DNA of 64,000 nt from Balneolaceae bacterium (GTDB taxonomy: Bacteria; Bacteroidota; Rhodothermia; Balneolales; Balneolaceae): NCBI GenBank assembly GCA_006969905.1, contig CP030887.1:1240001-1304000 (forward strand), read 5' to 3'. Position numbers and translations under genes: made by a program. The notes below the pieces were generated by a model. It made no database searches. It was not told the DNA's origin and saw only the letters and a list, made by a program, of their open reading frames with translations. Shown piece by piece: positions 17,417 through 26,035 of this stretch. Numbering within the stretch: the stretch's first letter is position 1; every line of letters starts with the position of its first letter.

Positions 17417-19168
17417 CTATTTTACAAGAAGCATTTTTTTTGAAATGATCAACCCGTTCTGAGACAGGGCATAAAAATAAATGCCACTGGGTAAATCTGA
17501 AGCCTCAAATAATACAGAGTGATTACCGGCACTTTTTATACCATCAAAAAGGGTACGAACTTTTCTTCCCAAACCGTCAAATACTTCCAACTTTACAGGG
17601 GATATTTTTGGAACCTCAAAATAAATATTTGTAGAGGGATTAAAAGGATTCGGGTAGTTCTGATGCAGCCTGAAATTGCCGGGTATTCCGGAATCTGGTT
17701 CCCGTGAAGTGATTACCTTTAATTCGAAATCTCCCACCAGAGGAAGGTGATCGGAGGCAATAATGGTATCATCTGCTTCAAGCCCGTAAACTTGTAAAGA
17801 ATCGGGGTGCATTCCCGGGGTATGTAATGAAAACCCATTCACGGCTTGTAATACAAAATCAGAATAGACAATGTAATCCAGCCTGCCGGCGCTGAAAGAA
17901 GAGCCTGATGAATACCACGTAAAAGTAGTGGGCAATTCCGGGTTTTGAGGTTTCAGGTCTTCAAAAGAAGTTCCATCCCAATCAGGATTAAAATCGGGGC
18001 CAAAGGAATCTTCATTTACAACATCTCCGGTGAGTAAAGTTTTTTGTTGCTCCGAAAAACCTACCAGGTTCATATCCCCCAGAACAATAATTGGAGTTCT
18101 TTTTTCAATATCAAATTCCTGCCCGGCCTTTGAATCTCTGACAAAAGCCATGAATTCGTCAATTTCTCTTTGCCTGTTTTCGTTGTTACTGCAGCATGGA
18201 GGATGGGCGACAATAGTCAAAAGTTCCTGACCTCCAAGATCAAGCAAATAAGCAGCATTTCCACTTATAGCTTTTTGTTTGGTTATAGGAAATCGACTAA
18301 CCATCAGGTTGTCATTGCCAACATCAGCATGGTACCATTGTTCTTCCGAACCAGAGGGCGAAAACTGTTCAATTAGCGCAGCTGCATCTGCCCCACTGTT
18401 ATTATACACTTCCTGCAATCCGATTATATCAGGCTTTATAGCCTGGAAAATACGCTGGTAATTCTCTTTCACGGATGCTTCAAAAAGATTGTCCCTCAGC
18501 ACATTATAGGACAACACCCGGATATCTTCTGCATTCTTTTTTTTCAGAGAATAAGGCCGGGCTTTGTAAGTATTCTCATTGTTGAAGCTGTAGGTAAGGG
18601 TGCCGGAACCATTATCTGGAAGTAAGTCGCCGTTTGAAGATTGAGAGCGAATCAGAAAATCAAAAAAATCATTTTCAAAAACAGGAGTGCCGTCTATTTC
18701 TGTATCCCGGTTAATTTTTATTTCGAAAACAGTGGAAGTAACAGTTGGAGATGAAACCAGACCGACATCATAAGAATTGAAATTTTGTTCATCAGGATTA
18801 TAAAACTGTCCGTTTCTTTGCCCAAAATTGAAGATAAGCTCGTAACCAATTCCTGAAAAAAACTCACCCGTTTCAGGGTTACTGTCAAGATCCAGTAAAA
18901 GTGATATTTCGTTATCCTGTTGTAAGTTTATTTCGTCACCGACTTCCAGGTACAGGTAGATGTATAAATCATCGTTGGTAATCTTTAGTGTTTTGAAATC
19001 TATCGGGCTTCCGGCATTATCTCCGGAAGCGTCTTCATAATAGACGACCACATTTTCCCAGTCCGTGAAATCCTCATCAATTGAAATGGATTGAGCGAAG
19101 CTACATTGCGGGATAAAAGAGGAGAAGCCTAAAAGGAGAATTGGAAATATTTTTAGAAAATTTATCAT
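17417..19168 (-). CDS. Secreted endonuclease/exonuclease/phosphatase-family protein with T9SS sorting domain
   Basis: About 583 residues: signal peptide (cleavage after CSFAQ), a beta-rich domain to about residue 200, and an endonuclease/exonuclease/phosphatase (DNase I-like) domain. That domain shows IRVLSYNVLRD, IIGLQEVY, ILGDMNLVG and SDHLPLVGDF, which hold the catalytic Asn, Glu, Asp-Asn and Asp-His. The final ~85 residues are a type A T9SS sorting domain with the NYPNPFNPSTNI signature. ATG at 19168 was chosen because it begins the signal peptide and lies 2 bases after the upstream stop. It is probably a secreted nuclease or phosphoesterase for nutrient scavenging. Confidence 0.88.
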   Translation of the reverse strand: MINFLKIFPILLLGFSSFIPQCSFAQSISIDEDFTDWENVVVYYEDASGDNAGSPIDFKTLKITNDDLYIYLYLEVGDEINLQQDNEISLLLDLDSNPETGEFFSGIGYELIFNFGQRNGQFYNPDEQNFNSYDVGLVSSPTVTSTVFEIKINRDTEIDGTPVFENDFFDFLIRSQSSNGDLLPDNGSGTLTYSFNNENTYKARPYSLKKKNAEDIRVLSYNVLRDNLFEASVKENYQRIFQAIKPDIIGLQEVYNNSGADAAALIEQFSPSGSEEQWYHADVGNDNLMVSRFPITKQKAISGNAAYLLDLGGQELLTIVAHPPCCSNNENRQREIDEFMAFVRDSKAGQEFDIEKRTPIIVLGDMNLVGFSEQQKTLLTGDVVNEDSFGPDFNPDWDGTSFEDLKPQNPELPTTFTWYSSGSSFSAGRLDYIVYSDFVLQAVNGFSLHTPGMHPDSLQVYGLEADDTIIASDHLPLVGDFELKVITSREPDSGIPGNFRLHQNYPNPFNPSTNIYFEVPKISPVKLEVFDGLGRKVRTLFDGIKSAGNHSVLFEASDLPSGIYFYALSQNGLIISKKMLLVK

Positions 19169-19170
19169 AG

Positions 19171-20565
19171 TTAAAACTTTCCACAAACCAATGCTTTCTC
19201 AACCCCGGGTGCCAAATGGTTTATACCTTTGATAAGTTGATCGTCACCCAGTAAAATATCCGCAATTTGGCTGCTATATTTAATAGCAGTTTCCCTCATA
19301 AAGCCCATCATCGGCCAGCCCCAAAGGGCAGAGAATAGAATCCCATCTTCTTCAAAATAAGGATCGGTGAGGTAGGTACATTCAATTACATTTTCAACGG
19401 CACTTCGGTTTGTGGCGCTACCGCCAACCAGGTCAATAACCACAGACCCTTTTTGAAGGGTATTTTGTGTATGATCCTTGGTTACCAAATAATTGACACC
19501 CCGGAGATGAACGGGCTGTTCTGCACCATTAACAACTAAATCAGCTTGTTTTAAATAGTCTTCTATAATTCCTTTCTGAGTTTGTTTTTTACCTAGTACA
19601 TGAATAGTTCTTACTCCTTGCCGGTAGCACTCATCAATAGCTCCCATACCCACATTTCCATAACCCAGAACTACGGCGACTGTATTTTCAGGAGACTTTT
19701 TCTTATCGCTGGTTTCCTTAAGAAGCTTCAATCCATAAGCTGCACCGGCTCTTCCGGTTTCATGCAAAGCTTCGATTTTGCGTTTCCCAAATTCGGGAGC
19801 CGGATTTGCTTTTTGGTAAAACATAACGGCCGCATCACCCATTTTCTCAACAAAAGCATGAATATCAAAGGTGCGGATTCCTTCATCTTTTAGCTGCTCA
19901 ATTAAATCAACGGAGCTACCGGGTATACTAGAGTCAAAAGCTATAGTATCGTGCCTGGTAAGAGTACCAAGTTCTTCTTTATCTACATCCACCGGGTGTA
20001 GTTTTAGGCTGGCAGGTAAGTGATCCATCAGTCTTCGGATGGCGCCACTCATTCGTTCAGAATACCCGATCACATGAAACCGGCTTTGATCAATTCCTGC
20101 TCTTCTAAGACCAGGTTCCACACAGTTATCTGCTGCCATTAAACCCAGCACTAATTCGACTGGTAATTTTTCGGGGGACTGAACCACGTATTCCATGGCA
20201 ATTACATTAATCTTGTGGTCTTGTAGAAGTTTGGCCCGTTCAGGAAATGAACTAAAATGAGCCATACAAAACAGGGTGCATCCCGGCTGCATAAGCGGGA
20301 TACTTTCCAAAGCAGGGCCTTTGAACTTGATGATTAAATCTTTGTTTTGATATAAGTTTTCATTTTGCTGAAGCGTGGCTCCTGCAGAAATATATTCTTC
20401 ATCTGAAAACCCAACTCCTTCTCCGGCTCCGTATTCCACAAAAACTTTACAGCCGAAATCGACAAGTTTTTTAACATCATCGGGTATGAGGGCTACACGC
20501 TTTTCAAGGGCGCCGGGGTTTTCGGGCGATTCAATTTCTTTAGCAAGGCCAATGGTTTTGTACAT
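19171..20565 (-). CDS. Alanine dehydrogenase/PNT-family NAD-dependent dehydrogenase
   Basis: A 464-residue protein. The N-terminal AlaDH/PNT domain shows KRVALIPDDV, a GAGEGVGF loop, the IIKFKGP lysine region and AHFSS, where the catalytic His lies. The Rossmann motif GYGNVG marks the NAD domain. It is almost 100 residues longer than typical alanine dehydrogenase (~370), with extra sequence between residues ~170 and 280. The exact substrate is therefore doubtful; saccharopine/lysine-type or another opine-like chemistry is possible. The ATG directly follows the stop of the BNR lipoprotein (TAG-ATG), and the secreted nuclease gene follows after 2 bases. Confidence 0.78.
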   Translation of the reverse strand: MYKTIGLAKEIESPENPGALEKRVALIPDDVKKLVDFGCKVFVEYGAGEGVGFSDEEYISAGATLQQNENLYQNKDLIIKFKGPALESIPLMQPGCTLFCMAHFSSFPERAKLLQDHKINVIAMEYVVQSPEKLPVELVLGLMAADNCVEPGLRRAGIDQSRFHVIGYSERMSGAIRRLMDHLPASLKLHPVDVDKEELGTLTRHDTIAFDSSIPGSSVDLIEQLKDEGIRTFDIHAFVEKMGDAAVMFYQKANPAPEFGKRKIEALHETGRAGAAYGLKLLKETSDKKKSPENTVAVVLGYGNVGMGAIDECYRQGVRTIHVLGKKQTQKGIIEDYLKQADLVVNGAEQPVHLRGVNYLVTKDHTQNTLQKGSVVIDLVGGSATNRSAVENVIECTYLTDPYFEEDGILFSALWGWPMMGFMRETAIKYSSQIADILLGDDQLIKGINHLAPGVEKALVCGKF

Positions 20566-21546
20566 CTAATTCGTTTTAGGATCAAAAAGTGCTTTGTATA
20601 TACCTGTTTTCGTATTCGCCAGTAACTCATTGCCTGTAGTTTGAGTTATGGAATAGACCATAACATTCAGGGAAGTGTCGGTTACTGATTCCCATGTTTC
20701 ACCGGTATCATCAGAATAATAAATTCCGCTACCCAGGATAGAAGTATAAACCCGGTTTTGGGAAGTAAAAACTAAATCAGTGGTGGGGTTAGCGGGTAAC
20801 CCTTCTGGCCAGGTCTGGTTCCAGGTTTCTCCGGAATCGGTGGATCTTAAAATCTTTTGAAATCTTGTTGCTGCAAGCAGAATATTTGTATTTCCCAATT
20901 TAAGAACGCTGCTTGTTGCCGAGCTTTCAAATCCGGGAGCTTGCAGGCCTTTTTTACTTTCGTTCAGCATTAACAGCTTTGTTGAGTTGTCTGCATTTAA
21001 ATAAAGTGCGTTATCCAGTAAAGAAATGAATTGAATATCCTGTAAAGATGCAGATTGGTATAAGGTGTCTTTTTCTTCCGATGTTAAGTTGATAGAAATA
21101 ATCAGGCCGTTTTCAGAAGAAGAGTAGAGCTTGTTCCCTGATAATAATGTGGAGCGAAAACGGAATGAAGGTATGGTAAGAGTATCGAAGGAAGCGGCTT
21201 CATTTGATGATCTGAGTATGGTGGAATCGTTTATTGAAAACAAAGTATTGTTAGATTCATCGACGAAAAATACAGACCGGTCATTAAGCTCGGTAAGTTG
21301 AACAGGATTCGAGCCATCAAGGCCTGATTTAAATACCTCAAACCCGGTAAAACTGTACAGGTTTGTTTCAGTTGAATAGCTTGTAACTATAGGGATATCT
21401 TCATACTGCACAAACTCCCAAAGCTTTGTTTGAACAGGCCCGGGTTCCTGGCCACCGTCTTCTGTATCAGAGACAGAGGATGAGCAGGCATAAAAAACAG
21501 CAGAAAGAAAAAGTACTATCAGTTTTGTCTTTTTTAGCCTAGCCAT
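20566..21546 (-). CDS. Lipoprotein with BNR/sialidase-type repeats
   Basis: About 326 residues with a lipoprotein signal ending in FYAC, an acidic linker, then a predicted beta-propeller. Two late repeats carry the Asp-box/BNR consensus SxDxGxTW: STDSGETW and SDDTGETW. Such domains are common in glycan-binding and photosystem-assembly-type (YCF48) proteins; no catalytic residues are evident. The ATG at 21546 gives a clean lipoprotein signal and lies 7 bases after the VOC gene stop. The stop abuts the AlaDH/PNT start with no gap. Confidence 0.75.
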   Translation of the reverse strand: MARLKKTKLIVLFLSAVFYACSSSVSDTEDGGQEPGPVQTKLWEFVQYEDIPIVTSYSTETNLYSFTGFEVFKSGLDGSNPVQLTELNDRSVFFVDESNNTLFSINDSTILRSSNEAASFDTLTIPSFRFRSTLLSGNKLYSSSENGLIISINLTSEEKDTLYQSASLQDIQFISLLDNALYLNADNSTKLLMLNESKKGLQAPGFESSATSSVLKLGNTNILLAATRFQKILRSTDSGETWNQTWPEGLPANPTTDLVFTSQNRVYTSILGSGIYYSDDTGETWESVTDTSLNVMVYSITQTTGNELLANTKTGIYKALFDPKTN

Positions 21547-21553
21547 GTTCTCA

Positions 21554-21913
21554 TTATTTGCGTGCTTCAAAATTAGGGTTCTGGATAATACCCAATAGGT
21601 TGCCGAACGGGTCTATGACAGTTGCTACGTAAACATCTCCACCTACATGCATAATTTCCTCATCCGGCTTTGCCCCAGCATCAATAAGTTTCTTCCAGGC
21701 ACCCCGGATGTCTTCCACTCCCCAATATACAATAGAGCCTTGCGTTCCGGGTTTCCGGTCCGGTTGTAAACCCAACTCATATCCGCCTACATCAAAACCA
21801 ACATAGTAAGGCTCTTCAAAGTAGGGCTCCTCACCGAGAATGGTTTTATACCACTCAGTAGCCTTTTGAATGTCGGGTGCAGGATATATTACTGTTCTAA
21901 GTCCTTTCAGCAT
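21554..21913 (-). CDS. VOC-family (glyoxalase-like) protein
   Basis: A 119-residue VOC domain starting MLKGLRTVIYPAPDI, a common start for this family, with KATEWYKTILG, FDVGGYELGL and DPFGNLLGIIQNP. The last segment holds the usual DPxGN turn. A further in-frame start at 21964 would add 17 residues without family similarity, so 21913 is preferred. It heads a close-packed minus-strand group (VOC, BNR lipoprotein, AlaDH/PNT, secreted nuclease). The substrate is unknown. Confidence 0.85.
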   Translation of the reverse strand: MLKGLRTVIYPAPDIQKATEWYKTILGEEPYFEEPYYVGFDVGGYELGLQPDRKPGTQGSIVYWGVEDIRGAWKKLIDAGAKPDEEIMHVGGDVYVATVIDPFGNLLGIIQNPNFEARK

Positions 21914-22202
21914 AAATACTCCATAAGTATGTGGAGATGCAAAATGAGTATTTTTTGAATACAAGCCAAGCTTTGCTAATTCTTTAAGTGTATAAGTTTA
22001 ATTTGGTATTGGCCGTAATAAGCGAGACCTTATGGTTGCAAGTTAAAGGTCAGGTAGTCGGTATCTACATCAGTACAGTATCAGTTTCCCTTCTCTAGTT
22101 TGTATAACTAAAACAATTCAACCACAGCCGATTTAGAATACTATTCACAAGCATTTTTTGTGGATAAAACTGTACCTGTGAAACAACACATATTTTTATA
22201 AC

Positions 22203-22412
22203 ATGGAATACGGAAAAGTAAAATGGTTCAATACCGAAAAAGGATTTGGATTTATTACTCCCGATAATGGTGGCAAAGACATTTTTGTACACCGCAATAA
22301 CGTAGAAAATTTAGGATACAACGAAGGCATCAAAGATGGTGAAGAAGTTGAATTTGAAGTAGCTGAAACTGATAAAGGTTTAAGCGCTGAAAAAGTTTAC
22401 GTCCTTGAATGA
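22203..22412 (+). CDS. Cold-shock domain protein (CspA family)
   Basis: A 69-residue single cold-shock domain with both RNA-binding motifs: RNP1 as KGFGFIT and RNP2 as DIFVH, after GKVKWFNTEKG. This is the canonical CspA-like single-stranded nucleic-acid chaperone. It is monocistronic, with a strong intrinsic terminator about 20 bases after the stop. The ~200-base upstream region contains no gene and includes AT-rich sequence that could form the long 5' leader typical of csp transcripts. Confidence 0.95.
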   Translation: MEYGKVKWFNTEKGFGFITPDNGGKDIFVHRNNVENLGYNEGIKDGEEVEFEVAETDKGLSAEKVYVLE

Positions 22413-22430
22413 TCTTCAATAGTTGATTTT

Positions 22431-22466
22431 AAAGCCCTTTATGGTTCATAAAGGGCTTTTTTTTTA
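22431..22466 (+). terminator. Rho-independent terminator of the cold-shock gene
   Basis: A 12-bp stem (AAAGCCCTTTAT paired with ATAAAGGGCTTT) with a 5-base loop, followed by a run of nine T, shortly after the cold-shock stop codon. The A-rich left arm could also make it work from the minus strand. Confidence 0.9.
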
Positions 22467-22481
22467 AATATGCTACAGTAC

Positions 22482-23312
22482 TCAGATACTGGCAGACCAT
22501 TTTACAGTTGTATTTATAAAGTTTTTAATGGTGCTAATGGTGCCTTGTGTAGTTGAAGCTAAAAGGGAAACTTTCAGGGCAGCCCCTTTTAATTTTTCGG
22601 GCAACCATTCTCCGTGAGTCAGCCCCGGAACCGTGGAATAATCAATATCCTTATCCTTTTTCCATTGGGTAACATAAAAGTAAGGTTCGTCTATTATTGA
22701 ATCGGCTACCGCATATCCCACACTAAAAGATTGTATAACACCTCCTTCCTGGTCACGCTTAAAAGGAACATAAGTTCCATGATCAAAATGATGAGGCCAG
22801 GTTCTGGGTTCAGAAGCATGTTCATGCTCATCAAATATTGATTTACAAACCTGATGGGCTAAAGTTCTGTGTAGGGCCAGTTCTTCAAGAAGTTGGGCTT
22901 CTATTTTAGGAAATGCTTTTCCATGATCAGTTTTATGTTCAGGAATTTCATAATGCATTTCAGGTTTCATTGCATCCGCATCAATCTGCTTAAGTTGCAA
23001 TGCCTGTTTCAGCCAAATCAACGCTTCCTTCTTGGTTTTTCCTGATAACGGGAGTGAAGCAAGCTCAAGATTAGAAGGCCCAAGCACCTTTGGAGCTAAT
23101 GTGGGGACGTGTAACCCAACCCGAGCCCGGCTATTGATTAAATGGCCAAGAAAAGTGCTCGATTCCTGATCCCATTTCATATTTGTATGGCTGTCGTCAT
23201 CTTGTTCAGCAAGTAAATACTTACCGGCGATAGCTACTAACTGAGATGCATGATGCAATACAAGTTGAGCATCATTTATTTCTTTTTTTGAAAAAGCAGA
23301 TGAGAGATTCAC
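22482..23312 (-). CDS. Conserved hypothetical protein, His/Trp-rich
   Basis: A 276-residue soluble protein of unknown function. Visible features: an N-terminal helical region (LVLHHASQLVAIAGKYLL), a Trp/Asp segment MKWDQESSTFLGH, and a C-terminal half with TWPHHFDHGTYVPF and FYVTQWKKD that may supply metal ligands. It begins with GTG overlapping the TAG stop of the Rieske-GltS gene by one base, so the two are tightly coupled. The layout faintly recalls DUF5996-type proteins, but I cannot confirm that. Co-translation suggests a partner or accessory role for the oxidoreductase. Confidence 0.65.
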   Translation of the reverse strand: MNLSSAFSKKEINDAQLVLHHASQLVAIAGKYLLAEQDDDSHTNMKWDQESSTFLGHLINSRARVGLHVPTLAPKVLGPSNLELASLPLSGKTKKEALIWLKQALQLKQIDADAMKPEMHYEIPEHKTDHGKAFPKIEAQLLEELALHRTLAHQVCKSIFDEHEHASEPRTWPHHFDHGTYVPFKRDQEGGVIQSFSVGYAVADSIIDEPYFYVTQWKKDKDIDYSTVPGLTHGEWLPEKLKGAALKVSLLASTTQGTISTIKNFINTTVKWSASI

Positions 23313-24922
23313 TAAGCAACCCCCGCATATTCAACTCCTGAGAGGTGGTGCATTTCCTTTTTCCATGTAACTAAATCGTATGGACTAAACTGTGAGAAAG
23401 ATGTATGACCGCAAGCCCGTGCTAAAATTTTCATGAGTTCAGTAGTTCCATTAAAGAAGTTATTAAGCATAGCGGCTGATTTCTCGATTTCAAATCGTGC
23501 TCGCAACCCTCCTTTTTGTGTTGCAATTCCCACAGGGCAATTATTTGTATTACAAGCCCGCATTCCCAAACATCCGATAGCCTGTAAAGCAGAATTTGAA
23601 ACGGCAACAGCATCTGCCCCCAGGCAAAGTGCTTTGGCAAAGTCAGGGGCTGTTCTTAACCCCCCGGTTATAATGAGGGTAATATCCTCAGGTCCCAATC
23701 CTTTGCTCTTCAGGTATGCTCTGGCTTTGGCAAGTGCAGGTATGGTTGGAATAGAAATATGATTACGCAGGATAGAAGGAGCAGCCCCGGTTCCGCCTCC
23801 ACGTCCATCCAGGATTATGTAATCTGCCCCTGAGTCTAGCGCAAATTGGATATTTTCTTCAATATGGTTTGCAGAGAGTTTGAAGCCGATAGGAATACCA
23901 CCCGTCAGTTCACGAACTTTATCTCCAAACTTTTTGAAGTCGTCAGGAGTAATTAAGTCATTAAATTTTGGAGGTGATATAGCGGATGTACCTTCTTCCA
24001 GTTGGCGTACTTCAACAATTTTACCTTTTACCTTCTCGCCAGGCAGATGCCCTCCTACACCCGTTTTAGCACCCTGACCTGCCTTAAAATGGAATGCCTG
24101 AACATTGCGGAGCTTGTCCATAGAAAATCCAAATTTACCGGAAGCCAACTCATAAAAATATCTTGAGTTTTCTTCTTTTTCCTCCGGCAGCATACCCCCC
24201 TCCCCGGAGCAAATTCCTGTTCCAGCCATTTCAGCCCCACGGGATAAGGCTATTTTGGCTTCTTCCGAAAGTGCTCCAAAACTCATGTCTGATACAAAAA
24301 CAGGGATATCCAGTTCAAGAGGTTTTTTAGCCTTTGGCCCGATAACAATTTTAGTTTCAACTTCTACATCTTCAAATTGCGGAGAAGGTGAAAGCTGGGC
24401 TGTTTGAAATTGAATATCATCCCAAGAAGGCAAAATAGTTTGGCTTACACCCATAGCTTCTACAGGGCCATGTGATCCTTTTTTTAATCCTTTGCTGGCC
24501 AGTGATTGTATTTCCGGGTTCCGGGGTTCATCCTCCGTCCCATGAATATCCTGGTAGGCACCCAGGTATTCATCACGCTGGTATGGTTGGGGGTTTTCTT
24601 TTTCCCAGGCTGCTATTTCTTCTTCATCAACCCAGAGCTTTCCATCCTCAATCCAGGAAGTAAACTTATGCAGCGCTTCATCATTATTGTACTCACTAAT
24701 CCCCGTTTTATACCTGTAATCCCAGCCATGTACTCCGCAGATTAAGTTTTCGCCATCAATATGTCCGTCTGCAAGCAAAGCCCCACGATGGTGACATCTG
24801 CCAAACAAAACAGAAGCCTCATTTTCGTACCGGGTAATTACAAGATCAACATTCGCAACCAGCGCGTAGGCAGGCTCCAAAGACTTCAGTTCATTCCAAA
24901 CAGCAACAGCAAGTGGTTTCAT
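23312..24922 (-). CDS. Glutamate synthase-type FMN protein with N-terminal Rieske domain
   Basis: About 536 residues. An N-terminal Rieske [2Fe-2S] domain shows CHH (Cys43, His45) and CGVH (Cys62, His65). A GltS/FMN-binding alpha/beta barrel follows, with GPKAKKPLELDIPVFVSDMS, GQGAKTGVGGHLPG, LDGRGGGTGAAP, ITGGLRTAPDFAKALCLGADAV and a Cys-rich CNTNNCPVGIATQ segment for a [3Fe-4S]-type cluster. There is no glutaminase domain, so this is the stand-alone FMN-binding glutamate synthase family, role undefined. ATG at 24922 gives a proper start; an upstream in-frame start would add unrelated hydrophobic residues. It is coupled to the unknown His/Trp-rich protein downstream. Confidence 0.9.
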   Translation of the reverse strand: MKPLAVAVWNELKSLEPAYALVANVDLVITRYENEASVLFGRCHHRGALLADGHIDGENLICGVHGWDYRYKTGISEYNNDEALHKFTSWIEDGKLWVDEEEIAAWEKENPQPYQRDEYLGAYQDIHGTEDEPRNPEIQSLASKGLKKGSHGPVEAMGVSQTILPSWDDIQFQTAQLSPSPQFEDVEVETKIVIGPKAKKPLELDIPVFVSDMSFGALSEEAKIALSRGAEMAGTGICSGEGGMLPEEKEENSRYFYELASGKFGFSMDKLRNVQAFHFKAGQGAKTGVGGHLPGEKVKGKIVEVRQLEEGTSAISPPKFNDLITPDDFKKFGDKVRELTGGIPIGFKLSANHIEENIQFALDSGADYIILDGRGGGTGAAPSILRNHISIPTIPALAKARAYLKSKGLGPEDITLIITGGLRTAPDFAKALCLGADAVAVSNSALQAIGCLGMRACNTNNCPVGIATQKGGLRARFEIEKSAAMLNNFFNGTTELMKILARACGHTSFSQFSPYDLVTWKKEMHHLSGVEYAGVA

Positions 24923-24985
24923 AATAATAACATTGGTTAGGCAGGAGTAATAATTAAGAAGACAATAAAGGGAAAGTTTGTACAA

Positions 24986-25023
24986 ATAAAAAAAGCTCCT
25001 TAGAGATCAATCTTAAGGAGCTT
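24986..25023 (-). terminator. Rho-independent terminator of the DUF4402-like gene
   Basis: On the minus strand, AAGCTCCTTA pairs with TAAGGAGCTT across a ~10-base loop and is followed by a T-run. It lies 20 bases after the stop of the exported DUF4402-like gene. Confidence 0.85.
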
Positions 25024-25041
25024 GGGGTACAATGAATTAAC

Positions 25042-25458
25042 TTATAAATATTCGATAGTAGTGTTAAGAGAACCTTTATAAAAACCGGCTGTGGGTTTAT
25101 TTTTTGGAAGCTCTGCCTTAAAAGACACAGTGTGGATACCTTTTACAGAATCATGTTTAATACTGCTGTAAGTAGGAATAGTAAGCTGACTGCCCGTTTC
25201 ATTTGTTGTGAGAACACTTTTCTGGTGATTTACCAAAACTTCTGTATTAGGAGAACTAACTACGGTAAAAGATCCATTTGAATAGGCATCAGTAGATGAA
25301 GCCGAATTTGATACTTCAAGATCTGTAAGCCCCTGGATGCCTGCACCACTTACAACAGTAACAGAAACTTTCATAACAGCAGTTGCTTGTGCTTTAATTG
25401 TTTCACTAGCTGTTAAAGCCAGAAGGAAAAAAAGAATTATTTTTGCTAATGTTTTCAT
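25042..25458 (-). CDS. Exported DUF4402-like beta-sandwich protein
   Basis: A 138-residue protein with a signal peptide (cleavage near IKAQA) followed by a beta-rich domain. The final strand GFYKGSLNTTIEYL is the typical end of DUF4402 and other pilin-like immunoglobulin-fold proteins of Bacteroidota. Single-gene transcript: strong terminator downstream and a ~200-base non-coding region upstream. It may be a periplasmic or surface structural protein; nothing in the neighbourhood points to a role. Confidence 0.7.
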   Translation of the reverse strand: MKTLAKIILFFLLALTASETIKAQATAVMKVSVTVVSGAGIQGLTDLEVSNSASSTDAYSNGSFTVVSSPNTEVLVNHQKSVLTTNETGSQLTIPTYSSIKHDSVKGIHTVSFKAELPKNKPTAGFYKGSLNTTIEYL

Positions 25459-25659
25459 GTTGTTATGCCTTGTACTTACTTATCGACAAAACATTAGAAA
25501 ACTTTAATATTAATTTTCTTTAATATTCAAATACTCACAATTACCCCTCTAATTATGAATGAGGCAGGTATATAGGTTGATTATGGAAAGACTGGCAATG
25601 ATTATTTGATCACACCAGACATAGAAGCTTGAGATAGGGTTTCTTAATCAAAAAAAGAG

Positions 25660-25733
25660 TCGGGGCGACAGGATTTGAACCTGCGACCCCTCGGCCCCCA
25701 GCCGAGTGCGCTACCGGACTACGCCACGCCCCG
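25660..25733 (-). tRNA. tRNA-Pro (anticodon GGG)
   Basis: A 74-base cloverleaf on the minus strand. The acceptor stem CGGGGCG pairs with CGCCCCG and the discriminator is A. The D arm is GCGTAGTCCGGTAGCGC. The anticodon stem CTCGG/CCGAG encloses loop CTGGGGG with GGG in the anticodon position, and the T loop is TTCAAAT. CCA is not encoded. Its 5' half and the 57 bases upstream are repeated 356 bases away (26065-26145). Confidence 0.96.
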
Positions 25734-25790
25734 ATTTGTTGAACTTCAAAGATAGGGCGAAATGAGATGCAAACTCAATGGTTATTTCTT
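25709..25790 (-). repeat. Direct repeat copy A (tRNA-Pro 5' part and upstream flank)
   Basis: Runs from the D arm of the intact tRNA-Pro into its upstream flank. It is near-identical to 26065-26145 over about 81 bases, with only a few differences in the distal flank. On the minus strand its upstream end contains the last codons of the frame-restored GIY-YIG gene. Confidence 0.9.
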
Positions 25791-25808
25791 CGAGACAGAA
25801 GAAACCGC

Positions 25809-26024
25809 TTAGCTCCGTGTGATTTTATTTTTTCGTTCTAACTTTAGTGCTTCTGACCTGTCAAGTGGGACAGAAATCCAGGCTAGTTCCCAAGGAATTC
25901 CATGTTTTGAGGAAGGAGTTTTACCCGCATTATGCTGTGAAAGCCTTCGGGTAAAATTATAGGTATATCCGGTGTAATAACGTTGTTTACTCGGGTTGTA
26001 GAGTATGTATGTAAAATAGCTCAT
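25809..26024 (-). CDS. GIY-YIG nuclease-family protein, C-terminus frameshifted
   Basis: A 71-residue open frame with the GIY-YIG core: YILYNPSKQRYYTGYT, catalytic Arg in FTRRLSQHN, and the Glu-containing ALKLER. It then breaks off as KNKITRS. If the A6 run (25828-25833, minus strand) is read as five A, the frame continues with RKIKSHGAKRFLLSRRNNH and stops at 25775. This restores the GAKRFL ending typical of the ~80-90-residue UvrC/URI-like GIY-YIG proteins. It is either a sequencing artefact or a recent pseudogene. The ribosome-binding site GAGGAG lies in sequence derived from a truncated tRNA-Pro copy. Nuclease activity is expected for the family but unproven. Confidence 0.75.
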   Translation of the reverse strand: MSYFTYILYNPSKQRYYTGYTYNFTRRLSQHNAGKTPSSKHGIPWELAWISVPLDRSEALKLERKNKITRS

Positions 26025-26035
26025 ATAAATGTATC

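Noticed and set aside
17417-19168. A T9SS machinery locus
   Set aside because: Only cargo proteins with sorting domains are present (here and at 47584-49914); none of the secretion-machinery genes are in the window.
22159-22167. A perfect DnaA box (TGTGGATAA) upstream of the cold-shock gene
   Set aside because: It is isolated; a single 9-mer is expected by chance at this scale, and there is no AT-rich unwinding element or further box.
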